DNA of 54,589 nucleotides from assembly GCA_001303705.1 (NCBI GenBank), contig LJUI01000008.1:1-54589 (forward strand), given 5' to 3'. Numbering within the stretch: the first letter of the stretch is position 1; every line of letters starts with the position of its first letter. The stretch comes from a candidate division TA06 bacterium SM23_40. GTDB taxonomy: Bacteria; LJUI01; SM1-40. Below, one piece after another: positions 29,869-37,260 of the stretch. The translations under genes were made by a program, and so were the position numbers. The notes beneath the pieces were generated by a model, which ran no database searches, had not been told where the DNA came from, and saw only the letters and a program-made list of their open reading frames with translations.

Positions 29869-29944
29869 TGGTGGAGCCGACGGGATTCGAACCCGTGACC
29901 TTTTGACTGCCAGTCAAACGCGCTCCCAACTGCGCCACGGCCCC
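29869..29944 (-). tRNA. tRNA-Ala (anticodon GGC), CCA encoded
   Basis: The 76-base minus-strand sequence folds as a cloverleaf. The acceptor stem GGGGCCG/CGGCTCC has the G3-U70 pair that identifies alanine tRNA, with discriminator A73. The anticodon stem is TTTGA/TCAAA around loop CTGGCAG, giving anticodon GGC for codons GCC and GCU. The T-loop is GTTCGAATC, and a genomic CCA follows. It has its own promoter 70-100 bases upstream. Confidence 0.96.
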
Positions 29945-30016
29945 ACGTCAGATTCTCACCACCTTCTTCGCAATGTAACCCTTGGAGCACCGAACGGATG
30001 CACCGACGCCGACATC

Positions 30017-30046
30017 AGTATGAAAGCACTCTACCCTCTCTGTCAA
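30017..30046 (-). promoter_or_regulatory. Putative promoter for tRNA-Ala
   Basis: Minus strand TTGACA (30041-30046), 18 bases, CATACT (30017-30022), in the gap between the slipin gene and the tRNA. The predicted start leaves a leader of about 65 bases before the mature tRNA. Confidence 0.6.
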
Positions 30047-30053
30047 GCGAAAA

Positions 30054-30815
30054 CTAGACGCCTGGGCCCTTACCCAACCCGAGAAACGGGCGCAGGAGGT
30101 CGATGGGCACCGGGAAGATAACGGTGGAGTTGTTCTCCGCGCCGACCTTTGTGAGCGTCTCGAGGAACCGGAGTTGGAGGGATATGGGCTCAGCCGCCAG
30201 TATCTTCGCCGCCTGGGACAGCTTGTCCGCAGCCTGGAGCTCTCCCTCGGAGTGGATGACTTTGGCCCTCCGCTCCCTCTCCGCTTCTGCCTGCCTGGCG
30301 ATCGCCCGCTGCATCTCCACGGGGATGTCCACGTGCTTGATCTCCACCATCGACACCTTGATCCCCCAGGGATCGGTCTCTTCGTCGATAATCTCCTGGA
30401 GTTTCGTGTTCATCTTATCCCGCTCGGCGAGCAACTCATCCAGCTCGGCCTCGCCGAGCACGCTCCTCAACGTCGTCTGTGCGATCTGTGAGGTTGCGTA
30501 CAGGAAATCTTCCACCTCGACGATAGCCCTGGCAGGATCCATGACCCGGAAATAGACGACTGCGTTCACCTTCACGGTGACGTTGTCGCGAGTGATCACG
30601 TCCTGAGGGGGAACATCCATCGTGACGACACGCAGGCCGACCTTCGCCATCTTGTCGACGATGGGGATGAGCAGAATGAGCCCGGGGCCTTTCACTCCGA
30701 TGAGACGGCCGAGCCGAAAGATGACCCCCCGTTCATATTCACGGAGAATCCGAATAGCGCTGGCAAGGAGCATCACTACGATGAAGACGACAACATACAG
30801 CCCGAGACCGGTCAT
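30054..30815 (-). CDS. Slipin / SPFH-band 7 membrane protein
   Basis: Inner-membrane stomatin-like scaffold that forms oligomeric rings and organises membrane microdomains. The 253 residues have an N-terminal hydrophobic helix (about 4-23), then [28 protein letters not shown]-like [14 protein letters not shown], and the helical stretch [23 protein letters not shown] typical of prokaryotic slipins. The C-terminus is hydrophobic ([13 protein letters not shown]), a feature cleaved by NfeD partners in studied cases. nfeD lies 53 bases upstream in the same direction, the usual pair. AGGAAGG precedes the ATG. Confidence 0.93.
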   Translation of the reverse strand: MTGLGLYVVVFIVVMLLASAIRILREYERGVIFRLGRLIGVKGPGLILLIPIVDKMAKVGLRVVTMDVPPQDVITRDNVTVKVNAVVYFRVMDPARAIVEVEDFLYATSQIAQTTLRSVLGEAELDELLAERDKMNTKLQEIIDEETDPWGIKVSMVEIKHVDIPVEMQRAIARQAEAERERRAKVIHSEGELQAADKLSQAAKILAAEPISLQLRFLETLTKVGAENNSTVIFPVPIDLLRPFLGLGKGPGV

Positions 30816-30868
30816 GGTCCTTCCTCCTCTCGATACGGCAGCCGCCGCCGCACGCGTCTCTGGATGAT

Positions 30869-32158
30869 CTAGACCCGAGTCACCCTCGCGGTCAACCCTT
30901 CCACTCCGGTGACCTTTACTCGTTCGCCCTTCTCTATCCTCTCGTCAGACGTGGCCCTCCATATCTCCCCGTGCACCAGAACCGTTCCCTCCGACTCCGC
31001 ATCGATGGGCGATCTGACGACGCCGATGAGACCCGTCAACCCTTCCGAACCCGTGGCGGGCTTCCTCAGCTGCGCCCTCAGCCCCATACCCACGGCAAAG
31101 ACGAAGAACGCGACGGTCGTGAGCACGGCCGGGATGATGACCGACCAGGAGACTCGGAGGAATGGCTCTGACGAGTCGATCAGCAAAACAGATCCAAGCA
31201 CCATAGCTGCTACGCCTCCGATCGTCAAGATGCCGTGAGAGGGCACCTTCAGCTCGAGGATGAACAGAATCATCGCCAGGACGATGAGCAGTAATCCTGC
31301 ATAGTTGATAGGCAGGGTCTGAAACGCAAGGAATCCAAGGATGAGACAGATCGCCCCCACGACACCGGGAAAGATCGCACCTGGATTCTGGAGCTCGAAC
31401 AGGAGTCCGTAGAATCCGAGAATGAACAGGATGTAGGCAACATTGGGGTTGGTGATTACGTGGAAGACCTCATCACGCAGGCCCATGGCGATCTGACGCG
31501 TCGCCGCCTCCCTCGTTGCGAGCGTCACCGTCCCTGATGCCACCTCGACCTCGTGCCCATCTATCTTCTCGAGCAGTCCCGGGATGCTGAGAGCGACGTA
31601 CTCTATGACAGAAAGCTCTAGAGCCTCCTCTTCAGTAGCCGACGCACTCTCGAGAACCGCCCGCTCCGCCCACTCTACATTTCTCCCCCTCCGCTCGGCG
31701 AGAGCACGCACATATGCTGCGGCATCTCTCGTCATCTTCTCGGAGAGCACTTCATCGGTCCCCTCTCCCCCAATAGTCACCGGATGGGCGGCACCGATAT
31801 TAGTGCCCGGAGCCATGGCCGCGATGTGAGCGGCGAGAGCAATAACAGCACCGGCAGAGGCAGCACGGGCGCCCCCGGGGGAGACGTATACAACGACCGG
31901 CACATCCGCAGCCAGAATGCGCTTGATGACCTGACGCATCGACTCATCGAGGCCCCCGGGAGTGTCCATCTCGATGATCAGGCACTCGGCCCCATCTTCC
32001 TCAGCCTGGTCGATCGCCCGGACAAGGTACCGGGCGGAAAATGGTGCGATCACCCCCTCAAGACGTGCCACATCGACATGTTGGCCCGGAGCAGAATACG
32101 CGGCAATGAAGATGACCGGACCCGCGACGAGCAAGAGAAATCGCGTTCTCACGTGCAC
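30869..32158 (-). CDS. nfeD: NfeD-family membrane serine protease (ClpP-like domain plus OB fold)
   Basis: Membrane-bound protease partner of slipin. The 429 residues start with a signal-like helix, then a ClpP/crotonase-type protease domain with MDTPGG, the serine in [15 protein letters not shown] and the lysine in SEKMTRDAA. Four to five membrane helices follow (about 235-375), then a C-terminal OB-fold domain [10 protein letters not shown] ... [11 protein letters not shown]. This is the long, complete NfeD type. The GTG at 32158 has GGAG five bases upstream; a GTG two codons later and one at 32197 are alternatives. Its promoter is at 32212-32240. Confidence 0.92.
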   Translation of the reverse strand: MHVRTRFLLLVAGPVIFIAAYSAPGQHVDVARLEGVIAPFSARYLVRAIDQAEEDGAECLIIEMDTPGGLDESMRQVIKRILAADVPVVVYVSPGGARAASAGAVIALAAHIAAMAPGTNIGAAHPVTIGGEGTDEVLSEKMTRDAAAYVRALAERRGRNVEWAERAVLESASATEEEALELSVIEYVALSIPGLLEKIDGHEVEVASGTVTLATREAATRQIAMGLRDEVFHVITNPNVAYILFILGFYGLLFELQNPGAIFPGVVGAICLILGFLAFQTLPINYAGLLLIVLAMILFILELKVPSHGILTIGGVAAMVLGSVLLIDSSEPFLRVSWSVIIPAVLTTVAFFVFAVGMGLRAQLRKPATGSEGLTGLIGVVRSPIDAESEGTVLVHGEIWRATSDERIEKGERVKVTGVEGLTARVTRV

Positions 32159-32211
32159 ACACTCTCCCGGGTTATGACGACAGTTCAACCTGGCCAAGTT
32201 CGCCCGCCACT

Positions 32212-32240
32212 AGTGTAACTGTCGAAAGGACATGAGTCAA
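32212..32240 (-). promoter_or_regulatory. Sigma-70 type promoter for nfeD-slipin
   Basis: Minus strand TTGACT (32235-32240), 17 bases, TACACT (32212-32217). The predicted start near 32205 leaves about 45 bases to the nfeD start. The boxes lie just left of the repeat array. Confidence 0.7.
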
Positions 32241-32248
32241 GCCTAACT

Positions 32249-32395
32249 TTCGCACCTGTCAATGCCAAATAGAAATGTCCGGTTCTTAGCCAAGGTAGAA
32301 ATGTCCGGTTCTCAGCAACATAGAAACGTCCTGTTCCCAGCCAATCGGAAATGTCCGGATTTCGCCACGATATGAGTGTCCCATTCCGCTCGTGC
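32249..32395. repeat. Array of five degenerate 25-bp direct repeats, possible insertion-sequence end relic
   Basis: Five head-to-tail units begin near 32270, 32296, 32321, 32346 and 32371, spaced 25-26 bases. They share TAGAAATGTCCGGTTCT followed by (T/C)AGCCA. Units 1 and 2 are nearly identical and unit 5 is the most decayed. TGTCA at 32257 may mark an element tip. Arrays of AGAAATGTCC-type repeats remind me of the multiple transposase-binding repeats at ends of IS21-like or ISNCY elements, but I recall this from general knowledge and could not check it. No transposase lies nearby. The 360-base gap between nfeD and the DUF2089 gene holds only this array and the two divergent promoters. Confidence 0.75.
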
Positions 32396-32453
32396 CGGGG
32401 TCGCCCCCCTGTGGCCCCCGATACCTGGCCGCTGAATTTTGTTAATTTTCCTA

Positions 32454-32483
32454 TTGACAAAATCAATAAACACCTAATATAAT
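32454..32483 (+). promoter_or_regulatory. Strong sigma-70 type promoter for the DUF2089/SHOCT operon
   Basis: Plus strand TTGACA (32454-32459), 18 bases, TATAAT (32478-32483): both hexamers match consensus. It lies in a conspicuously AT-rich island (about 32435-32520) within GC-rich surroundings. The predicted start near 32490 is about 30 bases before the first GTG, which has GAGGAG eight bases upstream. Confidence 0.85.
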
Positions 32484-32519
32484 TCAATATGAGATGGCGA
32501 AAAATGAGGAGAATTAAAA

Positions 32520-32900
32520 GTGAAGCCTAAGAATCTCGTAAGCAGGTGCCCGGTGTGTGGGGAGGCAATGGATGTGACGCGCCTGGAATGTCGAGCCTGC
32601 TCCGCGGCCCTCGAAGGCCGGTTCACCACGTGCGAATTCTGCCAGCTCTCCCCGGAACAGGCTCAGTTCGTCCGCATCTTCCTCAGGTGCCGCGGCAACA
32701 TCCGGGAGGTAGAGAAGGAGCTCGAGATCTCCTACCCCACCGTCAGAAACCGACTTGACGCCGTCCTTCAGGCGCTGGGGTGCGTGCCCGAGGACAGAAA
32801 GGAGAGACAGAGATTGAGGGCTGACGTCCTTTCTCAACTCGAACGAGGGGAACTCCCCGTCGACCAGGCGATCAAGATACTGAAAGATGACGGCGTGTAA
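32520..32900 (+). CDS. DUF2089-family zinc-ribbon/helix-turn-helix regulator
   Basis: Predicted small DNA-binding regulator of 126 residues. A zinc ribbon comes first (CPVCGEAM at 10-17 and CRACSAALEG at 25-34, then CEFC at 39-42). A helix-turn-helix domain follows (about 50-92; FLRCRGNIREVEKELEISYPTVRNRL). Last is a short helical pair VLSQLERGELPVDQAIKIL (about 103-121) of the SHOCT-like type. It heads the only plus-strand operon in the window. The start is GTG with a good ribosome site. By family it probably regulates its own operon, but that is inference. Confidence 0.85.
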   Translation: MKPKNLVSRCPVCGEAMDVTRLECRACSAALEGRFTTCEFCQLSPEQAQFVRIFLRCRGNIREVEKELEISYPTVRNRLDAVLQALGCVPEDRKERQRLRADVLSQLERGELPVDQAIKILKDDGV

Positions 32901-32910
32901 GGAGGAAGAT

Positions 32911-33237
32911 ATGACCATGGGGCATGGTTCTGCGGGTTCCGGGAGGAGACGTTCAGCACGAGTATGGTTGGGCCTGATCGTCGCGGCCATCGGCCTGCTG
33001 ATCTGGTTCAGCAATATCGGCCTGGTCCAGATCGAAATCGCGCGGCACTGGCCCCTGCTGCTCGTCCTGATCGGGCTCGCGCTCATGGCCGGAGGCGTTC
33101 GCCGCCGCGGCTCCCGGCCCAGGGCCGATCGGAGACCACGAGACCCAGGGAGACGAGAGGAAATCCTGGACCGACTGGAGCGGCGGGAGATAAGCGCCGA
33201 AGAGGCTGTCGCCCGGCTGCGGCGTGAGCGCATGTAA
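32911..33237 (+). CDS. Small two-helix membrane protein with C-terminal SHOCT-like motif
   Basis: A 108-residue protein: a basic N-terminus, two hydrophobic helices (about 18-36 and 47-62) separated by VQIEIARHWP, then an Arg/Pro-rich linker and a C-terminal helical pair REEILDRLERREISAEEAVARL (split here only by class, about 82-103). The helix pair plus RHWPLLLVLIGLALM resembles LiaI/LiaF- or PspC-like envelope-stress membrane modules. AAGGAGG lies five bases before the ATG, ten bases after the DUF2089 stop. Function unknown. Confidence 0.75.
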   Translation: MTMGHGSAGSGRRRSARVWLGLIVAAIGLLIWFSNIGLVQIEIARHWPLLLVLIGLALMAGGVRRRGSRPRADRRPRDPGRREEILDRLERREISAEEAVARLRRERM

Positions 33238-33311
33238 GAACAGATCCCCGTATCCCGCCTGCCAGACCAATGCGCCAGGCGGCCCTGCGGGCAGAAGAGG
33301 AGAGACAGACG

Positions 33312-33677
33312 ATGAATGGCACAAAAGACGATCGACTGCGCATACTGAAGATGCTCGAACAGGGCAAGATCACCGCCGAGGAGGCGGAAAAGCTCCTCGA
33401 TGCACTCATACCAGAGGGAAGGGTCGGCGCGGAGGAATCGGGCGGCAAGATGCTCCGCTTACGCGTCTGGCAGGGGGGCGAACAGAAGGTGAACGTCAAC
33501 ATTCCCATCACGCTCGCCAAGTTGGCGGCTCGGTTCATCCCCGATGATGCAAAGGCGAAGATGGGCGAGAAGGACATCGATGTCGATGAGCTCGTGGCCC
33601 ATATCGAGAACGGCGCGCAGGGGAAGATCGTGGAAGTCGATGACGGGGAGGACCGGGTCGAGGTGACTATCGAGTGA
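33312..33677 (+). CDS. SHOCT-like domain-containing protein
   Basis: Soluble 121-residue protein. It starts with the helical pair RLRILKMLEQGKITAEEAEKL (about 8-28) and continues with a beta-rich part: MLRLRVWQGGEQKVNVNIPITLAKLAARFIP and IDVDELVAHIENGAQGKIVEV, ending EDRVEVTIE. This fits the SHOCT-like/DUF2089-associated family, often encoded near envelope-stress modules; no biochemical role is known to me. GAGGAG lies nine bases before the ATG. It is the third gene of the plus-strand operon and is followed by a strong hairpin. Confidence 0.78.
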   Translation: MNGTKDDRLRILKMLEQGKITAEEAEKLLDALIPEGRVGAEESGGKMLRLRVWQGGEQKVNVNIPITLAKLAARFIPDDAKAKMGEKDIDVDELVAHIENGAQGKIVEVDDGEDRVEVTIE

Positions 33678-33756
33678 TGGCATGAGAGTGCGTTACATCG
33701 GCCCCGCCCCTTACCGGATTTCGGCCTCCGGAGCAGGACCCCGGGGCGTACAGGGA

Positions 33757-33782
33757 AACCGGCCGGATCGACCCGGCCGGTT
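33757..33782. terminator. Hairpin between convergent SHOCT operon and secA
   Basis: Perfect ten-pair inverted repeat AACCGGCCGG/CCGGCCGGTT with a six-base loop, 80 bases after the plus-strand stop and 28 bases past the secA stop. A short T/C run follows on either strand but no long U-tract, so it could serve both transcripts as a bidirectional terminator. Confidence 0.6.
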
Positions 33783-33810
33783 CTCGACAGGAATTGGCTG
33801 AAGCAGCTCC

Positions 33811-36800
33811 CTAACGCCCGCAGCACTTCTTGTACTTCTTCCCGCTGCCACACGGGCACGGATCATTCCGACCAACCTTCTTTCCCACTCGCACCGGGCT
33901 CGGCCTTTCCGCCCCCGCGCGTCCCGCAGGCTCAGGCCGCGCCTCCGGTCGCCCCGCCGGCTCTCCCGCGACCATAGGAGCCACCGTACTCGGCTTCATA
34001 GCTCGCACGGGAGGGGCCACATCGAGCTTCCGCTCAGCGACCCGTCGAGGTTCCCGAGCCGCCACCTGAAACCTGAACAGATACCTGATCACATCTTCGT
34101 AGATCTCAGTCAGCAGCTCCTCGAACATACGGAAGCTCTCTGATTTGTACTCGAGCAGCGGGTCTTTCTGACCATATGCGCGCAGACCGATGCCTTCCCG
34201 CATGGCATCGATGGCGCGCAGGTGATCGCGCCAGCGGTCATCGATCGTCCTGAGCAGAATCGCTCGCTCGAGCTGCCGCATATCCTCGGATGGAAGCAGG
34301 GCCTCACGTTCACTGTACAGCGAGCGAGCTCGGTGGAGAATAGTCTCATACAGATCATCGACACGGAGACGCTCGCTCTTCTCGTCATCAACCTGGAAAT
34401 CAGACAGAAGGAATAGCCTCATCAGTTCATTGCGCAGGCCCTGCCAGTCCCACGTCTCCGGATAGGCACGGGAGTCGGTATGCTGCTCGACGACTCTCTC
34501 CACGACCGTCGCAATCACTTCGTCGACCCGGTCTCTGACGTCCGCCTCTTCCAACACCTGCTGTCGCAGCTGGTAGATCGTGGACCGCTGTTTATTCATC
34601 ACGTTGTCGTACTCCAGCAGCCGCTTACGTATATCGAAGTTATATCCCTCGATCCGCTCCTGGGCCCGCTCGATCGCGCGCGTCACCATGTTGTGTTCGA
34701 TCGGCTGCCCTTCCTCCACCCAAAGCTTGTTCATGACCGATGCGACCCATTCAGAAGCAAAGAGTCGCATCAGATCGTCTTCCAGCGAAAGATAGAATCG
34801 GGAGGAACCCGGATCCCCCTGACGTCCGCACCGCCCCCGGAGCTGACGATCTATCCTTCTCGCCTCATGTCGCTCAGTTCCAACGATGTGGAGGCCGCAG
34901 GGGACAGCCCCGGGACAGCGGCCCGGCTCCTCATCCCAGTACCGGCATGCACCATCCCCCGATACGAGATAGCACGCCTCACCCTTCACCACGCCCGTAC
35001 CGAGCTTTATGTCCGTCCCCCTGCCGGCCATATTCGTGGCGATGGTTACAGCGCCTGGCTCGCCGGCCAGCGCGACGATCTCAGCCTCCTTCTGATGGTA
35101 CTTCGCGTTGAGTACTGAGTGCTTGATGCCTCGTCGTTTCAGCATCCTCGAAAGGGTCTCGGAGACTTCGACGCTCACGGTCCCCACGAGAACGGGACGT
35201 TCCTGCTCGTGCAGGGAGACGATTTCGTCTATGACCGCGTTGTATTTCTCACGCCTCGTCTTGTATACCAGGTCAGCGTAGTCGATCCGGCGAACGGGTT
35301 CATTCGTCGGTATGACAACCACCTCGAGGCCGTAGTTCTCGTAAAATTCGGCCTGCTCGGTCTCCGCGGTCCCCGTCATACCTGCCAGTTTCTCATAGAG
35401 CTTGAAGTAGTTCTGGAGGGTAATGGTAGCCATCGTCTGAGTCTCGCGCTCGATGGTGACGCCCTCCTTGGCCTCAAGCGCCTCGTGAAGACCGTCACTG
35501 AACCTCCTGCCCGGCATCAGCCTGCCGGTGAACTCGTCCACTATGATGACCCGGCCATCGGTGACGACGTATTCCACGTCCTTCTCGAACAGCGAGTAAG
35601 CCTTGAGCAGTTGTCTGATATTATGGAGACGTTCGCTCTTCTCAGCGAACACCCTGTGCAGCCGTTCCTCCTTTTCCACGCGCTGCTGAGGCGTCAGGCT
35701 CTCGTCGCGCCGTATCTCTTCCACCTCGACAGCCAGGTCGGGTAAGACGAAGAACTCCGGATCGTCGGGGGCGATTGCATTCCGCCCTCTCTCAGATAGA
35801 TCAGTAACCTGGCCCCTCTCGTCGATGCTGAAGAAGAGCTCTTCGTCTATCTCGCCCATGCGTTTGTCGCGCGTATATTCCGATTCCACACGACTGATCA
35901 ACTTCTTGACCCCGACTTCCCCTTCGATCTTCATCAGCCGTTTGTTCTTCGGCGCGCCGCGCCGCGCCTGGAGGAGCTTGATTCCTGCGCCATATTCGTC
36001 CCCTTGATCGAGGAGCTCCTGGGCATCAGCCACAATCCGGTTCACAAGTACAGTCTGCTGATGAACAACTCGATCCACTACGGGCTTCAACTTATCGAAT
36101 TGGTGGAGCGAATGCTCGACCACGCCAGAGATGATGAGCGGAGTTCTCGCCTCGTCGATAAGGACGCTGTCAACTTCATCGACGATGACATAGTAGTGCC
36201 CGCGCTGAACCTGGTCTTCGATCCTCACAGCCATGTTGTCGCGCAGGTAATCGAAACCGAATTCGTTGTTCGTCCCGTGAGTCACATCGCATTCGTACTC
36301 GCGCTTTCGCTCGATCGGCGTCATTCCCGCCTGAATGCATCCGACTGTCAATCCGAGGAACTCATATACCTTCCCCATCCACTCTCGGTCGCGTTGTGCA
36401 AGGTAATCGTTCACCGTCACCACGTGGACCCCTCTCCCCAGCAGGGCATTCAGGTAGACAGGCATGGTGGCAACAAGCGTCTTGCCCTCTCCTGTCGCCA
36501 TCTCCGCAATCTTCCCGCGGGGGCTCTTCTCGCGCTTCTCTATGTCTTTCGACCAACGCTCTCTCCAGTTGCCGGAGCGCTGATGGAGAACGATCGCCCC
36601 CATGAGCTGAACATCGAAGGGCACCATGTCCCAGGTGGTATCTATTCCGCACACTCGCCAGGTCTGCCCGACGAGCCTTCGGCACGCCTCTTTGACGACG
36701 GCGTAGGCTCTTGGCAGAAGATCATCGAGCACCTCTGCCTGACGGATCTCGAGTGCGGCCACGGCATCATGTTCCTCCTCGCGGCAGTCTTCGAGCTCCC

Positions 36801-37101
36801 GTTCCAGCTCATCGATGTCTCCCTCTATCACCTCGGACCTGGCCCTCTTTCGCACATCACCCAGTTCGTCCATCAGTTCCGTGCGCCGCGCCCGGACCTC
36901 GTCAACATGTACCCTGAGCTCCTCCGTCGCCTCCGCGACGGCCGCACGTAGCTCATCCGTCTTCCCGCGCAGCTGTTCATCGGTGAGGTGATACAGATCC
37001 GCATAGATCTGATTAATCTCGTCGACAAGCGGGAGGAGTTTCTTCAGCTCGCGCTCGTTCTTCGAGCCTCCCATTACCTTTCTGAGGACTTTCGTAAGCA
37101 C
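33811..37101 (-). CDS. secA: Preprotein translocase ATPase SecA, enlarged form
   Basis: Motor that pushes unfolded preproteins through SecYEG. At 1096 residues it is well above the roughly 900 of E. coli. Walker A ATGEGKT (about 192-198), VDEVDSVLIDEARTPLIISG (about 297-316), VDEFTGRLMPGRRFSDGLH, and TNMAGRGTDIKLG are all present. Extra segments are a charged coiled coil (about 60-125), a 16-residue insert before GKIAEM, and an insert at 700-725 with four cysteines (C700, C709, C719, C725). A Pro/Ala linker leads to the C-terminal zinc motif CPCGSGKKYKKCC. The start is GTG with GAGG five bases upstream. Confidence 0.97.
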   Translation of the reverse strand: MLTKVLRKVMGGSKNERELKKLLPLVDEINQIYADLYHLTDEQLRGKTDELRAAVAEATEELRVHVDEVRARRTELMDELGDVRKRARSEVIEGDIDELERELEDCREEEHDAVAALEIRQAEVLDDLLPRAYAVVKEACRRLVGQTWRVCGIDTTWDMVPFDVQLMGAIVLHQRSGNWRERWSKDIEKREKSPRGKIAEMATGEGKTLVATMPVYLNALLGRGVHVVTVNDYLAQRDREWMGKVYEFLGLTVGCIQAGMTPIERKREYECDVTHGTNNEFGFDYLRDNMAVRIEDQVQRGHYYVIVDEVDSVLIDEARTPLIISGVVEHSLHQFDKLKPVVDRVVHQQTVLVNRIVADAQELLDQGDEYGAGIKLLQARRGAPKNKRLMKIEGEVGVKKLISRVESEYTRDKRMGEIDEELFFSIDERGQVTDLSERGRNAIAPDDPEFFVLPDLAVEVEEIRRDESLTPQQRVEKEERLHRVFAEKSERLHNIRQLLKAYSLFEKDVEYVVTDGRVIIVDEFTGRLMPGRRFSDGLHEALEAKEGVTIERETQTMATITLQNYFKLYEKLAGMTGTAETEQAEFYENYGLEVVVIPTNEPVRRIDYADLVYKTRREKYNAVIDEIVSLHEQERPVLVGTVSVEVSETLSRMLKRRGIKHSVLNAKYHQKEAEIVALAGEPGAVTIATNMAGRGTDIKLGTGVVKGEACYLVSGDGACRYWDEEPGRCPGAVPCGLHIVGTERHEARRIDRQLRGRCGRQGDPGSSRFYLSLEDDLMRLFASEWVASVMNKLWVEEGQPIEHNMVTRAIERAQERIEGYNFDIRKRLLEYDNVMNKQRSTIYQLRQQVLEEADVRDRVDEVIATVVERVVEQHTDSRAYPETWDWQGLRNELMRLFLLSDFQVDDEKSERLRVDDLYETILHRARSLYSEREALLPSEDMRQLERAILLRTIDDRWRDHLRAIDAMREGIGLRAYGQKDPLLEYKSESFRMFEELLTEIYEDVIRYLFRFQVAAREPRRVAERKLDVAPPVRAMKPSTVAPMVAGEPAGRPEARPEPAGRAGAERPSPVRVGKKVGRNDPCPCGSGKKYKKCCGR

Positions 37102-37260
37102 GTCAACCTCGTAGTATGGCGTACAAGACCCTTCTCCATGCTATCCCAACTGCACCTGGATATTCTTCGAGGCCCGGCGCCCCGCAGGACATCGGCGGGA
37201 ACCGGACGTAGACGCCTCCTGGCGGATGCCCATGTACCGCCTGATGATCGACACCGGCCC

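Noticed and set aside
32249-32395. CRISPR array
   Set aside because: The repeats abut without unique spacers, are only about 25 bp with strong decay, and no cas gene is present.
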